Source: Chloroflexota bacterium
GTDB taxonomy: Bacteria > Chloroflexota > Anaerolineae > B4-G1
Direction of reading: 5' to 3'
DNA: 20,662 nt
NCBI GenBank assembly: GCA_003648125.1
Contig: QMOE01000004.1
Location: 1 to 20,662 of the forward strand
The position numbers were made by a program, and so were the translations under genes. Below are positions 13,870 through 20,662 of this stretch, piece after piece. Each line of letters opens with the position of its first letter. Within the stretch, counting starts at the first letter, position 1. Under the pieces are notes generated by a model. The model worked only from the letters and a program-made list of their open reading frames with translations. It made no database searches and was not told where the DNA came from.

Positions 13870-14823
13870 TTACGCACCTCCACTCTCTTCTGTACCTGCC
13901 ACCAGGAAGCCATGCTTCTGGAGACATTCATTCAATTCAGTCAGTGATTTCTGCCCAAAGTTACGAATAGTCAGCAGGGTATCAGTTCCCATCTCCAACA
14001 TCTCTAGCACTTCACCCACGCTGGTGATGCCGGTGCGCCTGAGAGCATTGAACACACGCACACTCAAGTTAAGCTGCTCGAGTGGAATCTCGTAGACTTC
14101 TTTCGGCAGACCCGCCTCGTCTTCGACCGGTTCGGCTTCCTCCTCCAACGTGAGACCGGCGACCAGCCGCAGATGGGTCACCAGAATGCGAGCAGACTCT
14201 TTGAGCGCATCCATTGGCTCAATTCGACCATCGCTCCAAATTTCCAGCGTCAGACGGTCATAGTTGGTCATCTGTCCCACACGCGCCCGCCCCACGTCGA
14301 AAGCAACGCGGCGAATCGGGGTGAATATGGCATCTATGGGTATTTCGCCAATTGGCGTCCGGTCACGTTCATCGGTCACCAGGTATCCACGGCCCTGCTC
14401 AACCGCAAACTCGATATCGAGGTGTGCCTCGTCATCGTCAACAGTAAAGAGGTAAAGATCAGGATTCAGGATTTCAATCTCCGGTGGAGCTTGAATGTCC
14501 CCGGCAGTGATCATCCCACCACTCCGCACCTGGAGGGACATGCGCATCGGTTCCTGACTTTCCATCTGCAAGCGCAGTTGCTTGACTTGCAGGATGAACT
14601 GTATCACATCTTCCCGCACTCCTGGGATAGAGGTAAACTCGTGCGAGAGATCGGAAATGCGAACCGAGGTCACCGCTGCACCAGGCAACGATGAAAGCAG
14701 TACCCGGCGAAGCGCATTACCCAAAGTAATTCCAAAGCCACTTTCCAGCGGGCCGATCACAAAGCGACCGTACGTCTGGGAAGTAGCATCCGTTTCAATT
14801 TTTGGCAGCACTGGGACTGACAA
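13870..14823 (-). CDS. rpoA: RNA polymerase alpha subunit
   Basis: A 317-residue alpha subunit with both domains. The N-terminal dimerisation/assembly domain has RFVIGPLESGFGITLGNALR and RRVLLSSLPGAAVTSVRI. After an acidic linker (about 230-245) the C-terminal domain shows LSVRVFNALRRTGITSVGEV and RNFGQKSLTELNECL, the helix-hairpin-helix part that contacts UP elements and activators. Length is normal. It follows rpsD after a 151-nt gap that carries a palindromic element, so separate control of rpoA-rplQ from the rest of the block is possible. Confidence 0.97.
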   Translation of the reverse strand: MSVPVLPKIETDATSQTYGRFVIGPLESGFGITLGNALRRVLLSSLPGAAVTSVRISDLSHEFTSIPGVREDVIQFILQVKQLRLQMESQEPMRMSLQVRSGGMITAGDIQAPPEIEILNPDLYLFTVDDDEAHLDIEFAVEQGRGYLVTDERDRTPIGEIPIDAIFTPIRRVAFDVGRARVGQMTNYDRLTLEIWSDGRIEPMDALKESARILVTHLRLVAGLTLEEEAEPVEDEAGLPKEVYEIPLEQLNLSVRVFNALRRTGITSVGEVLEMLEMGTDTLLTIRNFGQKSLTELNECLQKHGFLVAGTEESGGA

Positions 14824-14884
14824 GCGTCGCCTCCTGTCTCTAACTAGCCTCCGGCCCGATCAACTCTCACCCGGAAACAATGTG

Positions 14885-14970
14885 TTCGATATGGGTGTGT
14901 TTCAAATGAGTTGAGTAGGTATGGAAACCGCGCCTACTTTTAACCGCAATGAAACGCACCCATTCGATAT
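14885..14970. repeat. MITE-like palindromic element B between rpsD and rpoA
   Basis: TTCGATAT occurs at 14885-14892 and 14963-14970. Between them the ends are near-exact inverted repeats, TGGGTGTGTTTCA at 14892-14904 and TGAAACGCACCCA at 14950-14962 (one mismatch). The centre has GTAGG (14915-14919) with CCTAC (14933-14937) around a GTATGGAAACC core shared with element C. The whole is a 71-bp imperfect palindrome with no coding content. Confidence 0.65.
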
Positions 14971-14974
14971 TTCC

Positions 14975-15616
14975 TTAGCGAGAATAGTACTCTACGATCA
15001 ACTGCTCGTTCAACTTGGTCTCAATGTCCTCTCGCGCAGGCAGGCTCAACACCTTGGCTGCCATTGTCTTTGCATCCAGGCTCAGCCAACTTGGTACCGC
15101 GCCCTCATTCAATCGCTCGGCGCGATGCTTAAAGTAGGTGCGCTGGCGACTTCCGTCCCGCACCGCGATGGCGTCCTGCGGGCGGACGATGTAGGAAGAA
15201 ATATCCGTGCGACGACCGTTGACGACAAAGTGACCATGCATCACCAATTGACGCGCCTGTGCCCGCGAGTCGGCGAACCCCAGCCGGTAGACGACGTTGT
15301 CTAACCGCCTCTCCAGCAAAACGAGCAGGTTCTCGCCGGTAAGGCCGGACAGGCGCTCTGCCTCGCGGAAATAGCGCCGGAATTGACGCTCCAACACTCC
15401 ATAGATGCGCCGCGCCTTTTGCTTCTCGCGCAACTGACGCGAGTAATCAGTCTGACGCCGACGACGAAAACGGGCTGTCCGTCCATGCTCGCCGGGCGGA
15501 TAGTCGCGCTCCCGTTCAAACGGGCACTTGGGGGACAAGCAACGCTCTCCCTTCAAGAATAACTTTTCCCCTTCGCGGCGACACAATTTACAAACCGGGC
15601 CGGTATACCTAGCCAT
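14975..15616 (-). CDS. rpsD: 30S ribosomal protein S4 (uS4), zinc-binding type
   Basis: A 213-residue S4, an early 16S rRNA binder. The N-terminus keeps four cysteines, C9-x2-C12 (VCKLCRREG), C26 and C31 ([11 protein letters not shown]), so this is the zinc-binding (C+) form. The S4 RNA-binding domain is [20 protein letters not shown] followed by [19 protein letters not shown]. Complete, with normal length. In many bacteria S4 represses its own operon through the mRNA; the leader for that is not evident here. It lies between rpsK and rpoA, the usual alpha-operon order. Confidence 0.97.
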   Translation of the reverse strand: MARYTGPVCKLCRREGEKLFLKGERCLSPKCPFERERDYPPGEHGRTARFRRRRQTDYSRQLREKQKARRIYGVLERQFRRYFREAERLSGLTGENLLVLLERRLDNVVYRLGFADSRAQARQLVMHGHFVVNGRRTDISSYIVRPQDAIAVRDGSRQRTYFKHRAERLNEGAVPSWLSLDAKTMAAKVLSLPAREDIETKLNEQLIVEYYSR

Positions 15617-15669
15617 ATACTTGTTATCTCCTAATCCATTTCTCCGCTTACCCGCGCTACATTCCTCAA

Positions 15670-16068
15670 CTATGTCCGGCGCTTTTTGGGCGGACGACAG
15701 CCATTGTGCGGGATGGGAGTTACATCAGTGATAGAGCGCACCCGCAGGCCCGCCGTCTGAAGGGAACGAATCGCCGCTTCACGCCCTGGGCCAGGCCCCT
15801 TGACATAGACATCCACTTCGACCATTCCATTATTTGCCGCTCCGGCGGCCGCCCTTTGAGCAGCCTGTCGAGCCGCGAAAGGCGTGCTCTTACGGGAGCC
15901 TCTAAATCCCAGCGTCCCGCTGCTGGACCAGTTAATGACGTTACCTTGCAAGTCGGTTATCGTCACAATCGTGTTGTTGAAAGTGGAGTGAACGTGAGCC
16001 TGCCCATGCGCCACATTCTTCTTAACCCGGCGTCCGCGACGCTGACCTGACTGTTTCTCTCGTGCCAT
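15670..16068 (-). CDS. rpsK: 30S ribosomal protein S11 (uS11)
   Basis: A 132-residue S11 of the small-subunit platform. Diagnostic segments are [58 protein letters not shown], and the end [16 protein letters not shown]. Complete. GGAGGA precedes the ATG at 16068. The basic N-terminus is the usual extension. It sits between rpsM and rpsD. Confidence 0.98.
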   Translation of the reverse strand: MAREKQSGQRRGRRVKKNVAHGQAHVHSTFNNTIVTITDLQGNVINWSSSGTLGFRGSRKSTPFAARQAAQRAAAGAANNGMVEVDVYVKGPGPGREAAIRSLQTAGLRVRSITDVTPIPHNGCRPPKKRRT

Positions 16069-16093
16069 TATTCCTCCTGCACCAAACGTACAA

Positions 16094-16483
16094 CTACTTT
16101 TTCTTCATCCCGCGCCGCCGCCCACGACCAGGTACTGTCTTCTTGGGGCCGCGCTTGGTACGGGCATTCGTCCGCGTGCGTTGACCATGCGCAGGGAGGT
16201 TGCGGCGGTGACGCAAACCACGATAGCATCCAATATCTACCAGGCGTCTAAGATTCATCTGCAACTCGCGCCGCAGATCACCCTCGACCCGGTGATCACG
16301 GTTAATAACCTCGCGCAATGCTGTAATCTCGGACTCGGTCAGATCCTTGACCCGCATGTTGGGATCAACTCCGGCCTGGCGCAGAATCTCACCGCTCGAG
16401 GCACGTCCAATGCCATAGATGTACGTCAGGCCAATCTCCACCCGTTTGTTTCGCGGCAGGTCTACTCCTGCGATACGCGCCAT
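16094..16483 (-). CDS. rpsM: 30S ribosomal protein S13 (uS13)
   Basis: A 129-residue S13 of the small-subunit head, which forms bridges to the large subunit. It opens [20 protein letters not shown] with [10 protein letters not shown], and has [20 protein letters not shown] and a lysine-rich end. The ATG at 16483 has GGAGG 5 nt upstream; an in-frame ATG at 16498 would add MLEVN and is less likely. Confidence 0.98.
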   Translation of the reverse strand: MARIAGVDLPRNKRVEIGLTYIYGIGRASSGEILRQAGVDPNMRVKDLTESEITALREVINRDHRVEGDLRRELQMNLRRLVDIGCYRGLRHRRNLPAHGQRTRTNARTKRGPKKTVPGRGRRRGMKKK

Positions 16484-16572
16484 ATTTACCTCCAACAAGA
16501 GATTTGAGATTTAGAGATTGCAAACCAAGTGGCCCAATCAACAAATCTAAAATCACCACATTCAAAATCCAG

Positions 16573-16686
16573 TTATCCTTGCCTCTGTTTGTGCTTTGGA
16601 TTTTCGCAAATCACCCGCACCACACCACGCCGCCGAATAATCTTGCACTTGGGACAACGCCGTTTCACCGAAGGAGATACCTTCAT
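16573..16686 (-). CDS. rpmJ: 50S ribosomal protein L36 (bL36)
   Basis: A 37-residue protein starting [20 protein letters not shown] and ending [12 protein letters not shown]. The zinc ligands C11, C14, C27 and H32 are all present, so this is the zinc-binding form. AGGGAGG lies about 6 nt before the ATG at 16686. It follows secY by 34 nt and precedes rpsM by about 90 nt of AT-rich, non-coding sequence that contains several short ATTTAGAT-like repeats. Confidence 0.97.
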   Translation of the reverse strand: MKVSPSVKRRCPKCKIIRRRGVVRVICENPKHKQRQG

Positions 16687-16720
16687 CGTCAACCTCCCTT
16701 CTGACCGCTCTCACGGCCGC

Positions 16721-18055
16721 CTATTTGATGAATCCCTCATAGTGGCGCATCAACAATTGGGCCTCCAACTGCCGCATCGTATCCAACACCACGCCGACCA
16801 CGATCAACAAGCCGGAGGAGGTGATAAGCAGCACCCTCGTCTGCAAGAACAAGTCTACAATGAAGGGTAACACTGCCACCCCACCCAGGAAAAGCGCCCC
16901 CACCAACGTGATTCGCCGATAAACAGTGTTGATGTAATCAGCCGTCTTCTTACCCGGTCGGATTCCTGGGATAAAGCCGCCTTGCCGGCGCAACGTCCCC
17001 GGCAAATCCTGCTGTTGAATCATCACGTCAGTGTAAAAATAGGTAAAACCCACGACCGTCACAAAGTAAATCAGGCCATACCACGGCCCTTGTGGAGTAA
17101 AGAAATCCCTCACCCCCGTGGCAATCTTGACTATCATTTCGCTAGAACTGCCGACGGCAAAACTCGCGATCATCGCTGGGAAAGTAAGGATGGACTGGGC
17201 GAAAATCAGGGGGATCATTCCTGCCGTGTTGACCCGCAACGGAATGTGCGTGCTTCCACCCTGGTACATCTTGATACCCCGCACCCGCTTGCCATACTGC
17301 ACCGGGACACGGCGCTCGCCTTCCTGCACCACCACGATCACGAACATTGTGATGGCCATAATAACCAAGAAAATGCCCACCATCATGACACTCGTTCCCA
17401 CGCCGCCACTCGCCTGCCCGCGAACCCAAATACGCTGCAAGTTCTGCGGTACGCTGGCTACGATGCCGCCAAAGATGATCAAAGACAATCCATTACCGAT
17501 ACCCTGCTCGGTGATCAATTCTCCCAACCAGATGGCGAACATCGTGCCAGCCGTCATGGCCACCAAAACTGAGATGGTCGGGAGGATATTCTCCGGTGAA
17601 CCAAAGCCAAAATGAGGCAAAACCGCACCCGCACTAGACGCATAGTTAAAACCCGTGGCCTGCCCAAAAGCCTGCAACAGTCCCAGCGGAATGGTCATGT
17701 AATACTGCCACTGGTTGAGCTTTCGCCGGCCGGCCTCTCCTTCTCCCGCCAACTGCTCTAGCTTGGGAAAGATTGGGGTTAGCAACTGGAATATGATGGT
17801 AGCCGTGATGTAAGGATACACACCATTCGCCATGACGGAAAAGTTGACTACAGCCCCACCAGACAGAACGTCCATCAAATTAAAAAAGTCACTGGCTCCA
17901 CCACTGCCAGCCAATAGTTGCTGCAGAGCCTCCTGATTTACCCCCGGCACCGGCACGTGCGCCCCCAGCCGATAGATAATCAGAATCAGCAGCGTATAAA
18001 GCAACTTGCGCCGCAAATCGGGCAAAACCATGGCATTCCGTAGAGCCTGAATCAT
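16721..18055 (-). CDS. secY: Preprotein translocase subunit SecY
   Basis: A 444-residue SecY, the pore of the Sec translocon. Ten hydrophobic segments can be followed. Family marks are RLGAHVPVPGV in TM1, the plug-region SGGAVVNFSVMANGVYPYI, ITEQGIGNGLSLIIFGGI, VQEGERRVPVQYGKR in the long cytosolic loop, and IPGIRPGKKTADYINTVYRR in the last loop before the final helices. The ATG at 18055 has GGAG 8 nt upstream; a TTG two codons earlier is the other option. It is followed directly by rpmJ, without adk, map or infA. Confidence 0.98.
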   Translation of the reverse strand: MIQALRNAMVLPDLRRKLLYTLLILIIYRLGAHVPVPGVNQEALQQLLAGSGGASDFFNLMDVLSGGAVVNFSVMANGVYPYITATIIFQLLTPIFPKLEQLAGEGEAGRRKLNQWQYYMTIPLGLLQAFGQATGFNYASSAGAVLPHFGFGSPENILPTISVLVAMTAGTMFAIWLGELITEQGIGNGLSLIIFGGIVASVPQNLQRIWVRGQASGGVGTSVMMVGIFLVIMAITMFVIVVVQEGERRVPVQYGKRVRGIKMYQGGSTHIPLRVNTAGMIPLIFAQSILTFPAMIASFAVGSSSEMIVKIATGVRDFFTPQGPWYGLIYFVTVVGFTYFYTDVMIQQQDLPGTLRRQGGFIPGIRPGKKTADYINTVYRRITLVGALFLGGVAVLPFIVDLFLQTRVLLITSSGLLIVVGVVLDTMRQLEAQLLMRHYEGFIK

Positions 18056-18097
18056 TACCAAGTCTCCAAATCTTGAATCTGCAAATCCCAGGTCACA

Positions 18098-18577
18098 TTA
18101 CCGTGTCCGATAGCCACCACGCTGCCAGTCCAGTTCCTCCACTGCGCCCCCGGCTTCCTCGATCTTGGCCCGCGCACTGGCCGAGAACCGATGTGCCTTT
18201 ACTGTAAGCGGCTTGTTCAACTCTCCGCGCCCTAGAATCACCACCAATTCATCCGCTCGCTTGATGATGCCTGCCTCGACCAGCTTCTCCGGTGTGACTT
18301 GGGTTCCCTTCCGAAAACCAGTCAGCCGCTCCAGGTTGACCGGCGTGAACTGGACGCGCCACGGATCGCGAAAGCCCACACCCCGCGCAAACGGGAGCTT
18401 GCGCACGAGCGGCAACTGACCACCTTCAAAGTACGGTTTTATGCTGCCGCCGCTGCGAGACTTTTGGCCCTTTGTGCCGCGCCCGGCAGTTTTTCCTTGC
18501 CCGGCGGCAATGCCTCGCCCCACACGCTGGCGCCTTTTCGTCGCGCCCTCGGCGGGCTTTAACTCATGTAACTTCAC
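18098..18577 (-). CDS. rplO: 50S ribosomal protein L15 (uL15)
   Basis: A 159-residue L15. It opens MKLHELKPAEGATKRRQRVG with RGIAAGQGKTAGRGTKGQKS, followed by GGQLPLVRKLPFARGVGF, and ends in the GGAVEELDW region. GTG at 18577 is the start, with a G-rich leader (GGTGAGG) before it. Complete and of normal length. Lies between rpmD and secY as in the standard spc operon. Confidence 0.97.
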   Translation of the reverse strand: MKLHELKPAEGATKRRQRVGRGIAAGQGKTAGRGTKGQKSRSGGSIKPYFEGGQLPLVRKLPFARGVGFRDPWRVQFTPVNLERLTGFRKGTQVTPEKLVEAGIIKRADELVVILGRGELNKPLTVKAHRFSASARAKIEEAGGAVEELDWQRGGYRTR

Positions 18578-18598
18578 CCCTCACCCCCTGCCAATCAG

Positions 18599-18790
18599 TC
18601 ACTCGGACTCTACTGTCACCAAGTGACTCACTTTGGTAATCATCCCTCGGATAACTGACGTATCCTCTTGCTCCACTGTCTGGTGCATCCGCCGCAGGCC
18701 CAACGCCCGCACCGTCCGCTTCTGGCGATACGAATATCCAATCGGGCTTTTGGTCAACGTGATACGCAACACCTTCTTTTTCCTACTCAT
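18599..18790 (-). CDS. rpmD: 50S ribosomal protein L30 (uL30)
   Basis: A 63-residue L30: [20 protein letters not shown] is the signature, followed by [11 protein letters not shown] and [13 protein letters not shown]. The ATG at 18790 overlaps the rpsE stop (ATGA), so the two are translationally coupled; a TTG at 18805 is less likely. Confidence 0.96.
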   Translation of the reverse strand: MSRKKKVLRITLTKSPIGYSYRQKRTVRALGLRRMHQTVEQEDTSVIRGMITKVSHLVTVESE

Positions 18791-19329
18791 CGTCCTCGTC
18801 TCCAAAACGGCATCACCTTGGCTTCGGGCACGCCCCGCTCACGGGCTACATCCTCCACGCGCCGCAATTGCGTCAAGCCATCCATCGCCGCCCGCACTAC
18901 GTTGACGACATTAGAACTGCCCTGCGATTTGGTAAGCACGTCGCGCACACCAAGAGCTTCTACCAAAGCCCGCACGCTACCCGATGCGATCACGCCCGCC
19001 CCTGGGGCGGCTGGCCTGAGAAGCACCTTCGCGCCGCCGCATCGCCCGATCACCTCGTGCGGAATCGTGGTCTGTACCAACGCTATCGGTTGCATATCGC
19101 GCCGTGCTCGTTCTGTCGCTTTACGAATCGCATCTGGTACGGCGCGCGCTTTGCCCATTCCCATACCGACTCGACCCTTGTTGTCGCCCACCACCGCCAC
19201 TACGCGGAAACTAAAGCGGCGACCACCTTTGACAACCGTCGCAACTCTGGTGATGTCTACGACGCGCTCGTCCAGTTCATCTTGATCTTTTTCAAAGGCC
19301 TTGCGGCCTCGCCTGCCATCTCTGGCCAT
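18787..19329 (-). CDS. rpsE: 30S ribosomal protein S5 (uS5)
   Basis: A 180-residue S5, important for decoding accuracy. Signature: [20 protein letters not shown] then [20 protein letters not shown], and further on [21 protein letters not shown] short charged N-terminal extension ([14 protein letters not shown]) is normal. The ATG at 19329 has AGGTAGG upstream. Overlaps rpmD by four bases. Confidence 0.98.
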   Translation of the reverse strand: MARDGRRGRKAFEKDQDELDERVVDITRVATVVKGGRRFSFRVVAVVGDNKGRVGMGMGKARAVPDAIRKATERARRDMQPIALVQTTIPHEVIGRCGGAKVLLRPAAPGAGVIASGSVRALVEALGVRDVLTKSQGSSNVVNVVRAAMDGLTQLRRVEDVARERGVPEAKVMPFWRRGR

Positions 19330-19346
19330 CCTACCTCCAATGCGCC

Positions 19347-19712
19347 TTAGAACTCGAGCCCATTCTCACGGGCTGCGTCCGCCAAAGCCTTTACCCGGCC
19401 ATGATACTTGTACCCGCCACGGTCAAAGACCACTTTTTTGATATCTTGATCCAACGCCCGCTTCGCCAACACCTTGCCCACCGCGCTCGCCTGTTCCGTC
19501 TTGCTCATCCCCTCGACCTGCGCTGCTACTTCTGGGTCAATGGTCGAAGCAGAGACCAGTGTATATCCATGGGTGTCGTCAATCACCTGCGCATAGATGT
19601 GCCGCAGGCTGCGAAAAACGTCCAAACGTGGCCGCTCTGACGTCCCAACTATGTTCTTCCGCACTCGCCTGTGTCTTCGCAGACGGGCCACTCGACGATC
19701 AATTTCTGGCAT
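19347..19712 (-). CDS. rplR: 50S ribosomal protein L18 (uL18)
   Basis: A 121-residue L18, a 5S rRNA binder of the central protuberance. Features are [37 protein letters not shown], and [20 protein letters not shown] at the C-terminus. ATG at 19712, preceded by GAGAGGT; a TTG at 19727 would add five residues. Confidence 0.97.
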   Translation of the reverse strand: MPEIDRRVARLRRHRRVRKNIVGTSERPRLDVFRSLRHIYAQVIDDTHGYTLVSASTIDPEVAAQVEGMSKTEQASAVGKVLAKRALDQDIKKVVFDRGGYKYHGRVKALADAARENGLEF

Positions 19713-19729
19713 ATCTCGACCTCTCAAAT

Positions 19730-20278
19730 CTAGGCAACTTTGCCGGCTTTACCAGCCTTGCGGCGCACGTACTCGCCGACGTAACGGATGCCTTTCCCCT
19801 TATAGGGTTCCGGCGGCCGCCAGGCGCGGATGTCAGCCGATACCTGTCCAACCAATTCCTTGTCCATCCCACTCACTGTGATGACCTTTGAGCGAGGCTC
19901 AACCTCGAATTGAATTCCCCCAGGCGGAGTGATATGCACCGGATGGGAGAAGCCCAACTGCATCATCAGGCTCCCATCATTCTGCAACTCCACCCGATAC
20001 CCCACACCGTGTACTTCTAATTGCTTCTGAAAGCCCCGCGTCACACCAATCACCATATTGTTGAGCAACGCCCGCGTCAGGCCATGCAGTGCTCTATGAT
20101 GCCGCTGATCGGTCGGGCGATGTACTAGCAACCGGCCCTCTTCCAGGGCAATCTCCATATCCGGGTGAAATTCACGGGAAAGGCTCCCTTTGGCCCCCCT
20201 CACCGTTACGTGACTACCTTTGATATCCACCTTTACCTCTTCAGGCAAAGGAATGGGCGCACGACCAATCCGTGACAC
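19730..20278 (-). CDS. rplF: 50S ribosomal protein L6 (uL6)
   Basis: A 182-residue L6 near the factor-binding site. It opens [19 protein letters not shown], has [15 protein letters not shown] in the middle, and ends [20 protein letters not shown]. Start is GTG at 20278 with GGAGG upstream. Complete. Confidence 0.97.
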   Translation of the reverse strand: MSRIGRAPIPLPEEVKVDIKGSHVTVRGAKGSLSREFHPDMEIALEEGRLLVHRPTDQRHHRALHGLTRALLNNMVIGVTRGFQKQLEVHGVGYRVELQNDGSLMMQLGFSHPVHITPPGGIQFEVEPRSKVITVSGMDKELVGQVSADIRAWRPPEPYKGKGIRYVGEYVRRKAGKAGKVA

Positions 20279-20293
20279 TATACCTGCCTCCCT

Positions 20294-20662
20294 CTACCAG
20301 ATGTAACACAGCACTTCGCCACCCACACCCAGGCGGCGAGACTGTTGCCCCGTCAGAACACCTTTGGGTGTCGAGAGAATCGCCACACCCATACCGCTTC
20401 GTATCCACGGTATCTTGGCCGCGCGCGTGTAAACGCGACACCCCGGTTTACTCACACGCTTCAGCCCCGTGATGACCGCATGGCGTTCCTTTCTCTCACC
20501 CACGTACTTTAGTTTGATAACCAATTGCGCCTGTGGACGTTCCCGCGTGACGCGGTAATCTTGGATAAATCCTTCGTCCCGCAAAATCTTGGCAATCGCT
20601 ATCTTGATTTTAGATGAAGGCACCCGTACACTGGCGTGTTTCACTGCCTGAGCGTTGCGGAT
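20294..20662 (-). CDS. rpsH: 30S ribosomal protein S8 (uS8), 5' end outside the window
   Basis: The visible 122 residues begin IRNAQAVKHASVRVPSSKIK, which in S8 follows about ten N-terminal residues (MxMTDPIADMLTR type), so the start codon lies just beyond the right edge; the GTG at 20644 is internal. The C-terminal signature is STPKGVLTGQQSRRLGVGGE, followed by VLCYIW. S8 binds the central domain of 16S rRNA and in some bacteria represses its own operon. Confidence 0.97.
   Translation of the reverse strand: MRNAQAVKHASVRVPSSKIKIAIAKILRDEGFIQDYRVTRERPQAQLVIKLKYVGERKERHAVITGLKRVSKPGCRVYTRAAKIPWIRSGMGVAILSTPKGVLTGQQSRRLGVGGEVLCYIW

Noticed and set aside
16484..16572. A small gene or infA remnant between rpmJ and rpsM
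   Set aside because: The stretch is AT-rich with short repeated ATTTAGAT-like words, has no ribosome-site-linked frame, and shows no IF-1 motif.
16982..17615. Plus-strand open frames opposite secY
   Set aside because: secY on the minus strand is complete; these frames are low-complexity His- and Pro-rich shadows without a ribosome site.

Overview
The window reads as chromosomal DNA of an anaerobic bacterium. Every protein gene is on the minus strand and one tRNA gene is on the plus strand. Moderately high GC, clear TTGACA/TATAAT-type promoters, a Cys-containing ribosomal protein S4, and the order rplQ-truA-rplM-rpsI after rpoA fit Chloroflexota (Anaerolineae-like). This assignment is inference from gene style and order, not from a search.

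In transcription order, right to left, the window opens with the distal part of the spc operon and the alpha operon: rpsH (cut by the window edge), rplF, rplR, rpsE, rpmD, rplO, secY, rpmJ, rpsM, rpsK, rpsD, rpoA, rplQ, then truA, rplM and rpsI. The adk, map and infA genes that often lie between secY and rpmJ are absent here. A hairpin after rpsI may end this block. Next come a YabN-type methylase/MazG fusion, a convergent tRNA-Pro(CGG), an ArsR-like regulator divergent from the tRNA, a CDP-alcohol phosphatidyltransferase, an ABC exporter pair (ATPase plus a permease that appears fused to a SpoIIM-like domain), and a metallo-beta-lactamase-fold hydrolase.

The left quarter is an energy-metabolism operon: hdrC, hdrB, hdrA, mvhD, a two-cluster iron-sulfur protein, and the start of a molybdopterin formate dehydrogenase (fdhA, cut by the window edge). 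Genes are overlapping or separated by about 15 bases and share a promoter upstream of hdrC. Together they suggest a cytosolic formate dehydrogenase-heterodisulfide reductase complex that couples formate to ferredoxin and a disulfide-like acceptor by flavin-based bifurcation or confurcation.

The most striking feature is in hdrA. Its frame is interrupted by one in-frame TGA exactly at the conserved FAD-proximal cysteine, and 27 nt downstream lies a 7-bp hairpin with a GGUC loop, the pattern of a bacterial SECIS element. HdrA is therefore read as a 651-residue selenoprotein. The fdhA fragment ends one base into the codon that holds the catalytic Sec or Cys of this family.

Intergenic regions hold small palindromic repeats. 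Three related elements of about 70-120 bp share core sequences and are flanked by 7-9 bp direct repeats. A second repeat type (GAAACCAGG arms) supplies the last residues of the MazG protein and probably the terminator of the tRNA gene.
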